A DNA stretch of 64,000 nucleotides from JANMZO01 sp963763135 (GTDB lineage Bacteria; Actinomycetota; Acidimicrobiia; Acidimicrobiales; JANYDT01): NCBI GenBank assembly GCA_963763135.1, contig CAVXNJ010000003.1:186001-250000 (forward strand), given 5' to 3'. The notes under the pieces are model-generated. The model was not told where the DNA came from, searched no databases, and was given only the letters and a program-made list of their open reading frames with translations. The stretch's first letter is position 1, and the number at the start of each line of letters is the position of its first letter. Made by a program: the position numbers and the translations under genes. Positions 17,293 through 25,853 of the stretch are shown in pieces.

Positions 17293-18924
17293 ATGTCAGA
17301 TGATCTGCTCTGGAACATTCTCGCCGGAGAACCGGTGGGTCCCCCGGGGCCACCCACGCGGCCGGCCGCTCCCCGCCGCGTATCCATTTCGTGGCCTCCG
17401 TTGCAGTTGATAGCGCTCGTGGTGTTCGGAGTGTGTCTCGACGCGATCGTGCGGTCTGACCGCGTGGGGATCGGCACCTCCGTCGCACTCACCATGGCCG
17501 GTGTCGGGGTGCTGGCGCGTCGCGAGAGTCGGTCGCGCACCCGAACGGTTCTCGTCGCCGGCTCGGTCCTGCTTGCGTGGTGCCTAGTTCTTCGTTCTTC
17601 GGCATGGCTCGGCGCCCCGACGTTCATCGGTTCGGGCGGGCTGCTCGCATTGGCGGTGAATGCCGACATCACGCTCACGACTGACCGGTTGCGCGACGTC
17701 ATACGCAGCGGCTTTCGGGTGTTTGCCGGTCCCAACGCCCTTTGGAGCGATGTTCGTGGGCGGGTGCGGCCGTCGGTCGGCCTGATGAAGCGGCACGCGC
17801 GGTTCACGAAGGGTCTGCTCCGAGGCACGTTGCTGGCTGTGCCGGTACTAGCGATGCTCGGAGGACTTCTCGCGTCGGGTGACAAGGTCTTCGCCAATTC
17901 GGTGTCGCTCAGCGTTCCCGGTCTCGGGCCGGCCGCGAGCCACGCAGTGCTCTTCGGCTTGGGCGCGGTGGCTCTGGCGGTCGTGTTCGCTGCGGGCTCC
18001 ACGTCGTTTGTCCAACGATCGCGTTCCGACGACCGCTCCCGGATCGGAATCATTGAGGCCGTGGTCATCCTCGGATCGGTAAGCGCGCTTTATACCGTCT
18101 TCGGCGTGGTTCAAGTCCTGGCCATCTTGGGGGGCGACGACCACATTCGTCGGACGACCGGTCTTACGTACGCAGAATATGCCCGGTCCGGCTTCTTCCA
18201 ACTTCTGGCCGTAAGTGTGCTTACGTTGGTCGTACTCGGTCTGACGCGCTACGGGGTGGGAACCGGCCTCCGTCTGCGTCGGAGTGTTGTTGCCGGATCA
18301 GAAGCGGTGGTATTCCTCACGCTTGGCATCGTGACGGTGGCCTTTCGTCGCATGTCGCTGTACGAGAACGCCTACGGATTCACCATGAGGCGGTTGCTAC
18401 CGCACATCGTGATCGTCGTGCTCGGCATGGTGTTCGTTCTCCTGGCCGTGGCCTACGGAAATGATCTCCGATTGTCGCTCCGGGACCCGGGCACTTCGTC
18501 GGAGCTCACCCATCCGACCGCCCGAACCTGGGTGATCCCGACAGCACTGGCGACGGTCGTCGTGGCCCTGCTCGGCGTGAACCTGATCAATCCTGAAGCG
18601 ATCGTCGCTCGGAGCCAGTTGGAACGGAGTCTGGCGGGTGAGGACTCGGCCAGGGCCGAGATCCTCGGTCTGGGTTCCGACGCGGTCCCGACCGTTCTGT
18701 CGTGGCTGAAGGATCACCCGACGAGTCAAGCGACGGACGGGTCCTCGCTCCGAGACGCTATTCAGCGATGGGCATGTCCCGACCCCCAGCCCAGTGGCTC
18801 GGGTTCGTCGCGATCGGATGAAACGTCCGGGGCTCGAGGAGAGGCAAGTTCAACCTGGGCTGAATTCACGCTGAGCCAGCGCAACGCCACTCGCGCCCGA
18901 CGAGTGTGCGGGCTGACCAGTTGA
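17293..18924 (+). CDS. Multi-pass membrane protein, DUF4173/DUF4153-like
   Basis: 543 residues with roughly ten or more predicted membrane segments. Typical features are ALAVNADITLTTDR, GDKVFAN, the periplasmic loop GLTYAEYARSGFFQLLAVS (the best-conserved DUF4173 stretch) and SLYENAYGFTMRRLLPH. The C-terminal 100 residues are soluble. It lies 77 bases after the histidine kinase behind an AT-rich spacer (aagtgaacatattaaatacg), so it may have its own promoter or be a target of the two-component system. No biochemical function is known for the family. Confidence 0.8.
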   Translation: MSDDLLWNILAGEPVGPPGPPTRPAAPRRVSISWPPLQLIALVVFGVCLDAIVRSDRVGIGTSVALTMAGVGVLARRESRSRTRTVLVAGSVLLAWCLVLRSSAWLGAPTFIGSGGLLALAVNADITLTTDRLRDVIRSGFRVFAGPNALWSDVRGRVRPSVGLMKRHARFTKGLLRGTLLAVPVLAMLGGLLASGDKVFANSVSLSVPGLGPAASHAVLFGLGAVALAVVFAAGSTSFVQRSRSDDRSRIGIIEAVVILGSVSALYTVFGVVQVLAILGGDDHIRRTTGLTYAEYARSGFFQLLAVSVLTLVVLGLTRYGVGTGLRLRRSVVAGSEAVVFLTLGIVTVAFRRMSLYENAYGFTMRRLLPHIVIVVLGMVFVLLAVAYGNDLRLSLRDPGTSSELTHPTARTWVIPTALATVVVALLGVNLINPEAIVARSQLERSLAGEDSARAEILGLGSDAVPTVLSWLKDHPTSQATDGSSLRDAIQRWACPDPQPSGSGSSRSDETSGARGEASSTWAEFTLSQRNATRARRVCGLTS

Positions 18925-18930
18925 CGCGCT

Positions 18931-18960
18931 GACGGATTGACGGATTGATGGATTGATGGA
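18931..18960. repeat. 8-nt tandem repeat, about four copies
   Basis: gacggatt, gacggatt, gatggatt, then partial gatgga, a few bases after the DUF4173 gene stop. Confidence 0.7.
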
Positions 18961-19050
18961 GGGTCCGGTGAGTCCGCTGATGCATCGGGAACGAGTCAAC
19001 CGGTGCGCCTCGAAACAAGTCAACGCCGAACGCTGCGTAACGAACCCGCC

Positions 19051-19086
19051 ATGAATGTCCCGCCCGCAATGAATGTCCCGCCCGCA
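19051..19086. repeat. 18-nt tandem duplication, two perfect copies
   Basis: atgaatgtcccgcccgca occurs twice without any difference, 53 bases before the LOG-family gene start. Confidence 0.85.
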
Positions 19087-19138
19087 AAGGTCATTTGACC
19101 GTGTCGAACCGGCACACCCGTGCGGTAGCGTCCCGTCC

Positions 19139-19774
19139 GTGGTTAGTTCTGAAGCAGGCCGTGCCGAGCGAGATGTTCCAGGAATCCGACGGGTGGCGGT
19201 GTACTGCGGTTCGTCGGCCGGTTCCCGTGCCGAGTATCTCGTTGCCGCTGCCGACACCGGACGCATCCTGGCGGAGCGCGGGCTGGAACTCGTGTATGGC
19301 GGTGGCCACGTGGGCCTTATGGGGGCGGTGGCCAACGGTGCGCTGGCGCACGGGGGAGTGGTTCACGGCATCATCACGACCGCACTGCTTGATGCCGAGG
19401 TCGGCCACACCGGTCTGACCTCGTTGGAAGTTGTCTCGACGATGCACGAACGCAAGGCCCGGATGGCCGATCTGGCCGACGGGTTCCTGGCCCTACCTGG
19501 TGGTTTCGGCACCCTCGACGAACTGTGTGAGGTACTCACCTGGACCCAACTGGGAATTCAGCGCAAACCGATTTCGCTGGTCAATGTCTGTGGCTACTGG
19601 GATCCGTTTCTGGCCCTGACGGCCACGGCCGTCTCGGAAGGCTTCATGAAGGCAACCCACGGGGAGCTCGTTCGGTCAGCGGAGAAGCCACTCGATGCAA
19701 TCGATCTGCTTCTGGCGCCGATTCCGCTGCCAGAACCGAAATGGATCGAGCACCCCCAGGAACTCCGCCGCTGA
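19139..19774 (+). CDS. LOG-family (TIGR00730) nucleotide phosphoribohydrolase-like protein
   Basis: Rossmann-like lysine-decarboxylase-fold protein. The family cleaves nucleoside 5'-monophosphates to base and ribose phosphate (LONELY GUY type). Signature motifs YGGGHVGLMG and PGGFGTLDELCEV (with catalytic E) are intact. GTG 19139 (VVSSEAGRAERDVPGIRRVAVYCGSS) gives 211 residues, the family size. The longer in-frame start at 19073 lies inside the 18-nt repeat region and adds an unlikely tail. It stands alone, upstream of the convergent rnpB gene. Confidence 0.88.
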   Translation: MVSSEAGRAERDVPGIRRVAVYCGSSAGSRAEYLVAAADTGRILAERGLELVYGGGHVGLMGAVANGALAHGGVVHGIITTALLDAEVGHTGLTSLEVVSTMHERKARMADLADGFLALPGGFGTLDELCEVLTWTQLGIQRKPISLVNVCGYWDPFLALTATAVSEGFMKATHGELVRSAEKPLDAIDLLLAPIPLPEPKWIEHPQELRR

Positions 19775-19828
19775 TCGAAAGCCGTCCACTGCGAACCACG
19801 GGGGCCACCAGACCGCCGCAGAGTGTTT

Positions 19829-20233
<405 letters not shown>

Positions 20234-20388
20234 ACGCCAGTCTGTCACGGAGATGGGGTCCCCCGAAACGGATCGACCGGTCGCTCCAGGCCAGAACCTG
20301 AGAACCTGAGGGCGTGAAACCTGAGAACTGTGGGCCGCTCTCAGGAAGCATCGCCGTTAACGATCCGACCTCAGCGAAACTGAGTGCC

Positions 20389-22089
20389 GTGAACACCGAA
20401 AAACCACTTCGCGGTTTCGCCGGGCTGCTGTCGGCATCGTTGGGTCTCGGGGTCGGTGAGCTGCTGGCGGGGATCTTCAGCGGCGTCCGGTCGCCCGTGA
20501 TTTCCGTTGGCGACCGGGTCGTCGATGGTGTGCCGTCCGGAATCAAGGCGACCGCCATCGGTCTGTTCGGAACAAACGACAAGACAGCGCTTCTCGTCGG
20601 CATTCTGGTGATCGTGGGCATCGGGGCCGTGCTCGTCGGAATCGGGTCCGCCCGTTCGATGCGGACCGCTGTCATTGGGGTCGGTGCGTTCGTCGTGATC
20701 GGCAGCCTGTTCGCTGTAACCGGTCGGTTGGGAAGCGGGCGCGACGTTGTCCCGATCATCGGGGCGGGTCTCGTCGCCCTCGCCGGCGTCTACGCGCTCG
20801 TTCGTCGCCCGGCGGCCGCTCACGAACGGGCCACCGCTGCAACCCCAACCGGTAGGGTCATCGACGAGGTGATCGGGGGCTCGGGCGACTCAGAACCGCG
20901 CCGGGGAATGCGCGTCGATCGTCGTCAGTTCGTCGTTCTTGGAAGCGGCACTGCGCTGGCATCCATCGCCACGGCTGCACTCGGGCGGCGCCTCCAGGGC
21001 AACGAGGAGGCGTCGGCGCTTCGTAACGAGGTTCAGCTCCCGAGTCCGTCGGCCGGAACCTCCGGTGCGACCTCGGCGACCACCACGACGGTCGGTTCAC
21101 CAGGTGCGGCGAGCGCACCTTCGACGGCCGTTCCGTCGACCACTGCTGTGGCGGCGAACCGGTTTCCGGTGGCGGGCGCCGCTCAGGTCGACGTGGCGGG
21201 AGTGACGCCCTTCTTTGTTCCCAACAAGGACTTCTACCGGATCGACACTGCGCTCGTCGTGCCACGCGTTGACGTTCGAACCTGGTCGTTGTCGATCGAT
21301 GGCATGGTCGAACGGCCGCTCAAGTTCACGCTCGATGATCTGCTCAAACGCGAAGTCATCGAGCACGACTGCACGCTCATGTGTGTATCGAACGAGATCG
21401 GTGGCGACCTCGTCGGTAACGCCCGTTGGCTAGGTGTCAGGTTGGCTGACATTCTGGAGGAGGCGGGCGTCAAGAGCGGCGCGAACCAGGTGTTCGCCCG
21501 GTCGGTCGACGATTTCACGGCCGGGTTTCCGACCGAACTGGCTCTCGATGGTCGCGAGGCCATGCTTGCATTCGGCATGAACGGGGAGCCGTTGCCGTTC
21601 GCCCACGGATTTCCCGTGCGCCTCGTCGTGCCGGGAATCTACGGCTACGTGTCGGCGGTGAAGTGGCTGAAGCAGATCACCCTCACCACCTTCGAAGCTG
21701 ATCAGGGTTATTGGATCCCGCGGGGCTGGTCGGCGCTCGGGCCCATCAAGACGTGTTCGAGGATCGATGTGCCGGGTCGCAGCACGGGTCAGATCAAGGC
21801 GGGGAAGCAGGCCATCGCCGGCATTGCCTGGGCTCAGCACGTCGGGATCGCCAAGGTCGAGGTTCAAGTCGACGACGAACCGTGGCGCGAAGCGGAACTC
21901 GCGGCCGATGGCGGAATCGATACCTGGCGCCAATGGAAGTTGGCCTGGGAGGCCACGGCGGGCACCCACTCGATCAGCGTGCGCGCCACCGACAAGGCCG
22001 GCAAACTCCAAACCGAGGAGCGGGCCGACGTGGCTCCCGATGGCGCTACCGGTTGGCACACGATCCAGGTGAACGTCCTGTCGGCGTAG
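20389..22089 (+). CDS. Membrane-anchored sulfite-oxidase-like molybdopterin oxidoreductase
   Basis: About 566 residues from GTG 20389. An in-frame ATG at 20314 would add 25 residues. The N-terminal part has four membrane helices (about residues 10-150). A twin-arginine-like segment, DRRQFVVLGSGTA, precedes a helix, then a Ser/Thr/Ala linker. An oxidoreductase molybdopterin-binding domain carries the Mo-ligand Cys in DCTLMCVSNEIGGD, the helical segment PLPFAHGFPVRLVVPG-YGY and a C-terminal Ig-like dimerisation domain (about 480-566). The active site should face the cell exterior. The electron acceptor is unknown. The gene diverges from rnpB. Confidence 0.88.
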   Translation: MNTEKPLRGFAGLLSASLGLGVGELLAGIFSGVRSPVISVGDRVVDGVPSGIKATAIGLFGTNDKTALLVGILVIVGIGAVLVGIGSARSMRTAVIGVGAFVVIGSLFAVTGRLGSGRDVVPIIGAGLVALAGVYALVRRPAAAHERATAATPTGRVIDEVIGGSGDSEPRRGMRVDRRQFVVLGSGTALASIATAALGRRLQGNEEASALRNEVQLPSPSAGTSGATSATTTTVGSPGAASAPSTAVPSTTAVAANRFPVAGAAQVDVAGVTPFFVPNKDFYRIDTALVVPRVDVRTWSLSIDGMVERPLKFTLDDLLKREVIEHDCTLMCVSNEIGGDLVGNARWLGVRLADILEEAGVKSGANQVFARSVDDFTAGFPTELALDGREAMLAFGMNGEPLPFAHGFPVRLVVPGIYGYVSAVKWLKQITLTTFEADQGYWIPRGWSALGPIKTCSRIDVPGRSTGQIKAGKQAIAGIAWAQHVGIAKVEVQVDDEPWREAELAADGGIDTWRQWKLAWEATAGTHSISVRATDKAGKLQTEERADVAPDGATGWHTIQVNVLSA

Positions 22090-22103
22090 GCGTTCGCCGA
22101 CTT

Positions 22104-23558
22104 CTAGAAGTTGATGGCGCTTAGGCCGGGGAGCCATCCCTTGCTGCGGGCAACGGCGTCTTTCCAGCGATCCCGCTTGCTCTGCGCAGTCGATGGCTCA
22201 ACCACGGCTGCGGGTCGCCATGTCGCGGCGATGTCATCCATCGATCCCCACGTTCCGGTGGCAAGCCCAGCTAGGAACCCGGCACCCACCGCAGTGGCCT
22301 CGACGACGGGTGAAACTTCCACCGGACGCTGCGCGGCGTTCGCGATCGCCTGAGCAAACACCCGATTCACGCTCATGCCGCCGTCAATGCGAAGCGTGGA
22401 AATGTTGAGCCCACTGTCGAGTTGCGCGGCTTCCACCATGTCTACGGCCCGATGGGCCACGCCCTCGAGCACCGCCCGCACGACTTCCGGCCGGCCGGTG
22501 CCTCTCGTGAGCCCCGTCAGCGTTCCCCGAGCCCCGTAGTCCCAATGCGGCGTTCCGAGCCCGAGCAACGCCGGGACAAACCAGGCGTCGCCCGTGTCTG
22601 TGCACTGCGCCGCGATGGTCTCCGATTCGGCCGCCGTCGTGATGATCTGCAGGTCATCGCGCAACCATTCGATTGCGGTGCCGGCGGTCAACATGACGGC
22701 TTCCATTCCCCAAATGGTCTGGTCCCCGCGCCGCCACGCCGCGATCGGAAAGCATCCGTTCCCGAATCGGCCGGCCTGGAACGGGGGAGTGGGACCCGTG
22801 CACATGTCCAACATTCCGCCGGTCCCGAACGTCACCTTCGCATCGCCGGGGCGGACGCATGCCTGACCGACGAGCGAACCCTGTTGATCCCCGACCATGG
22901 CGGTCAGGCGCGGGCTACCGGGCAACGCCGTGGCGACGGCGAGATCACCCGACGACGCCACGATATGCGGAAGCAGCGAGTCTGGGATCCGAAGGGCCGA
23001 AAGCAGTGCATTGTTCCAGGACAGGTCACCGTTGGCTTCCACGTTGATGAGTCCGGTGACCGCGGCATTGGTCGTGTCGGTCATGTGGGATTCGCCGCGG
23101 GTCAGGGTCCAGGCGATCCAACTGTCGATGGTACCGAAGCACAGGTCCCGGGAGCGTTCGGGATCCACCTGGTCGAGGATGTGGGCGATCTTTGTGGCCG
23201 ACGCGTTCGGCGCGACCTGGAATCCCTGGGCCTGAAGCGTGAGGCAGGTTCCGATCGTTCGGAGGTCCTGCCATCCGATCCCCGGCGCGACCGGCGTTCC
23301 GCTCGCCCGGTCCCAGACGATCGTCGATGCCCGTTGATTCGCGATTCCAACGCTGGCGACGCTCCCGACGTCGGCCAGGACTTCCGTGCACAGGCGAACG
23401 ACCACGTCGGCCAGCGCCGCTGCGTCAAACTCGAGTCCGCCCGGAAACGGGGTCGAGGGAAGGAACGGCTCGCGTCGTTCGGTGCGAAGCGACGCGTCGG
23501 CCTCGACCACCACGACCCGCACGCTGCTCGTTCCGACGTCGATTACCAGGTGGCCCAT
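22104..23558 (-). CDS. FGGY-family carbohydrate kinase, glycerol kinase-like
   Basis: 484 residues with both FGGY domains. Phosphate-1 motif IDVGTSSVRVVVVE is at the N-terminus, followed by IANQRASTIVWD, GTIDSWIAWTL, MVGDQQGSLVGQ, FGTGGMLDM and RIDGGMSVNRVFAQAIA. Overall spacing follows glycerol kinase, but substrate residues such as the NQRE motif are changed (NQRA), so the sugar or polyol may differ from that of the true glycerol kinase at 42.9 kb. It faces the oxidoreductase tail to tail with a 14-base gap. Confidence 0.85.
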   Translation of the reverse strand: MGHLVIDVGTSSVRVVVVEADASLRTERREPFLPSTPFPGGLEFDAAALADVVVRLCTEVLADVGSVASVGIANQRASTIVWDRASGTPVAPGIGWQDLRTIGTCLTLQAQGFQVAPNASATKIAHILDQVDPERSRDLCFGTIDSWIAWTLTRGESHMTDTTNAAVTGLINVEANGDLSWNNALLSALRIPDSLLPHIVASSGDLAVATALPGSPRLTAMVGDQQGSLVGQACVRPGDAKVTFGTGGMLDMCTGPTPPFQAGRFGNGCFPIAAWRRGDQTIWGMEAVMLTAGTAIEWLRDDLQIITTAAESETIAAQCTDTGDAWFVPALLGLGTPHWDYGARGTLTGLTRGTGRPEVVRAVLEGVAHRAVDMVEAAQLDSGLNISTLRIDGGMSVNRVFAQAIANAAQRPVEVSPVVEATAVGAGFLAGLATGTWGSMDDIAATWRPAAVVEPSTAQSKRDRWKDAVARSKGWLPGLSAINF

Positions 23559-23639
23559 GGCGCGTCAGCATACGGTGCTGGCACTCCCGACAAACGAATC
23601 GGCACAGCGGAAACCTGCCTCGAATCGGGGCGCGAATGG

Positions 23640-24032
23640 CTACTTCAGGCCGCGCTGCCTGGCCGCGGTGTTTGACACGAACCCGCCGAATATCCCGCAG
23701 CACGCCGCGAGGATCACCGCGACGACGATCCCGAGTGGATTGATGGCTTTGCTGAACAGCAACCGTTGGGCGATGGTCGCTATTAACCCGGCCGACGCTG
23801 CTGCGGCGGCGCCGTTGGTCAACGGAGCCCGGACCTCCAAAAGGCCGGCCCGAAAACCGCCGAGCACAAACCCGGCCACGGCGGCCGCCGACGCGACGGT
23901 CGAGGCTGTCGCCTTGGTCCAATCAAGGATCTGGCGCAAGATCAGCGCACCGGCCAGGCCCATGGTGACCATGATGAGCGCGGTGATCGTTCCGCCGAGC
24001 ACGGCTTTTCTCGAAAGCGTGCCCGTGTTCAC
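23640..24032 (-). CDS. Small four-helix membrane protein, unknown
   Basis: 130 residues from GTG 24032. An ATG at 24062 would add ten. Four hydrophobic segments (AVLGGTITALIMVTMGLAGA, TVASAAAVAGFVLGGF, NGAAAAASAGLIATIAQ, PLGIVVAVILAACCGIFGG) are separated by short loops, ending in a basic tail (SNTAARQRGLK). The helical arrangement resembles TIGR04086-type membrane proteins, but I cannot assign a function. Confidence 0.65.
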   Translation of the reverse strand: MNTGTLSRKAVLGGTITALIMVTMGLAGALILRQILDWTKATASTVASAAAVAGFVLGGFRAGLLEVRAPLTNGAAAAASAGLIATIAQRLLFSKAINPLGIVVAVILAACCGIFGGFVSNTAARQRGLK

Positions 24033-24100
24033 GGTCGCATCCCGGCGTTCACTGATCCGCACCCGAATTCATCGTTCTATCGTCTCGCATTTTGGGCCGG

Positions 24101-24628
24101 TCACCGATCGAGAGCGGGCGAGACGTCGGCTGCCAACTCGGTGGCGATCGCACGCTCGACACCTTCGGTGTACGCATCGGTAAGAAACGAGCAGGCATCG
24201 TCGAGAGGAGGTCGGTTTTCCCAGGTCGACCACATGAACTCCGCAATTTCCCAGGCAGTGCTCGGTTCGCCGGCCTCCGCAGGGTCGGCCAGTGCGATGT
24301 AGAAGTAGTCACGCCGGTAGCTGAATTCCCGGGTGATGAGCAGTCGGGGCTCGGAGCGCAGGACCAGGCCGGTCTCCTCCCGAACCTCACGGGCGCACGC
24401 CACGCTCGGTTCCTCGCCGGCATCGGCGTACCCGCCCGGCATCGACCATTTACTGCGATAGCTGGCCCGTACGAAGGCCACGAGCCCGTCGGGGTTGACG
24501 ACCACGCACATGGTGCCGACGGTGCGGGGCCCACCAAGCTTCGACGCGACGACCCGCAGGGCCAGGCGTACTAGACCCGGAATTTCTCTGAATGGTGGGT
24601 GAGCACCTCGTATTGACAACCCAGCCAT
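24101..24628 (-). CDS. Nudix hydrolase
   Basis: 175 residues. The Nudix box GGYADAGEEPSVACAREVREE-TGL lies at about 67-89, preceded by SYRSKWSMPGG. The N-terminal 40 residues form a basic amphipathic lead-in (LVRLALRVVASKLGG). The substrate is probably a nucleoside diphosphate derivative but is not defined. It diverges from the Fur-family gene across a spacer with an AT-rich operator-like palindrome. Confidence 0.88.
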   Translation of the reverse strand: MAGLSIRGAHPPFREIPGLVRLALRVVASKLGGPRTVGTMCVVVNPDGLVAFVRASYRSKWSMPGGYADAGEEPSVACAREVREETGLVLRSEPRLLITREFSYRRDYFYIALADPAEAGEPSTAWEIAEFMWSTWENRPPLDDACSFLTDAYTEGVERAIATELAADVSPALDR

Positions 24629-24714
24629 GGTCCTAGCCTGTCAGATGTTTCCCCATCGGCTGAACTACTGTGCCGGTCGGCGATCACCGGTTTTGGGAAC
24701 GACGTTCTTTAATC

Positions 24715-24727
24715 GTAAATGATTTAC
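24715..24727. promoter_or_regulatory. Perfect 13-nt palindrome, candidate Fur/PerR operator
   Basis: gtaaatgatttac is a perfect 6-1-6 palindrome in an AT-rich pocket (taatcgtaaatgatttactacta), 49 bases before the Fur-family start. Length, AT content and ATGAT core fit Fur/PerR-type boxes, so autoregulation is the simplest reading. No footprint or consensus match could be tested. Confidence 0.6.
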
Positions 24728-24775
24728 TACTAACAATGGTTGTTGTTTAGCTCGATGGTGTGGAAGACTGACGGC

Positions 24776-25216
24776 ATGCGAAACACCGGTGAGCTGATCG
24801 AGCGTTTTCGGGCCGAGGGCCTGAAGGTCACGCCGCAGCGCGAACTGGTCTTTCGTATTCTGGAAAACAACTCGTTTCACCCGACCGCGGAAGCGGTCTA
24901 TGTCACGGCGGTGAAGACTATGCCGACGATTTCGCTGAAGACCGTCTATCAGGTTCTCAATGACCTTCGTGAACTCGGCGAGATCCAGGCGATCGAAATC
25001 GGTGGAGGTTCGCTCCGGTTCGACCCCAACGTTGATGACCATCATCACCTCGTTTGTCGAGTCTGCGGGCTCGTGAGCGACGTCGCGATCGACTCGTCGG
25101 TCGTTGGGATTCCAAGGTCCAAGCGCCAAGGATTTACGATCGACACGGTGGAAGTTGTGTTTCGCGGGATGTGCTTCGATTGCCGGCAGGCGGACCAGCC
25201 GTCGATCGATCACTAG
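24776..25216 (+). CDS. Fur/PerR-family metal-dependent regulator
   Basis: 146 residues from ATG 24776. A winged helix (RAEGLKVTPQRELVFRILEN, TISLKTVYQVLNDL) occupies about 1-80. The dimer/metal domain carries DHHHLVCRVCG and CFDCRQ, the structural Zn C-x2-C pairs. It represses target genes according to iron, zinc or peroxide state. The next gene is rubrerythrin about 200 bases on, which favours a PerR-like peroxide role. The sequence alone cannot separate Fur, Zur and PerR. In-frame codons before 24776 lack family similarity. Confidence 0.9.
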   Translation: MRNTGELIERFRAEGLKVTPQRELVFRILENNSFHPTAEAVYVTAVKTMPTISLKTVYQVLNDLRELGEIQAIEIGGGSLRFDPNVDDHHHLVCRVCGLVSDVAIDSSVVGIPRSKRQGFTIDTVEVVFRGMCFDCRQADQPSIDH

Positions 25217-25295
25217 GGGGCGGTCACCCGCCCGGAACAAACCTGAGTGGCAACATCGCGTCAACGCCCACGTCGCAGCCAACCTCACAACGCGT

Positions 25296-25381
25296 CTCCG
25301 TCAACATCGCAACGTCCTCAACATCGCAGCACCGTCAACATCGCAACACCGTCAACATCGCAACACCGTCAATCGCAACAC
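25296..25381. repeat. 17-nt tandem repeat, about five copies, before rubrerythrin
   Basis: Unit caccgtcaacatcgcaa. Two copies are perfect, with diverged copies on each side, one of them shortened by two bases. It fills most of the leader between the Fur-family gene and rubrerythrin, so it lies in the 5' UTR if the two are cotranscribed. Confidence 0.85.
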
Positions 25382-25413
25382 CTCAACCCAACAACCCCCG
25401 ACAAGGAGTCACC

Positions 25414-25833
<420 letters not shown>

Positions 25834-25853
25834 GCCTTACGACGTTTGAAACG

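Noticed and set aside
22104..23558. Second glycerol kinase
   Set aside because: Family is FGGY, but the NQRE substrate motif is changed to NQRA, so I left the substrate open rather than calling it glpK.
25296..25381. Possible CRISPR array
   Set aside because: Copies are directly adjacent with no unique spacers and there are no cas genes in the window. The same holds for the other tandem repeats.
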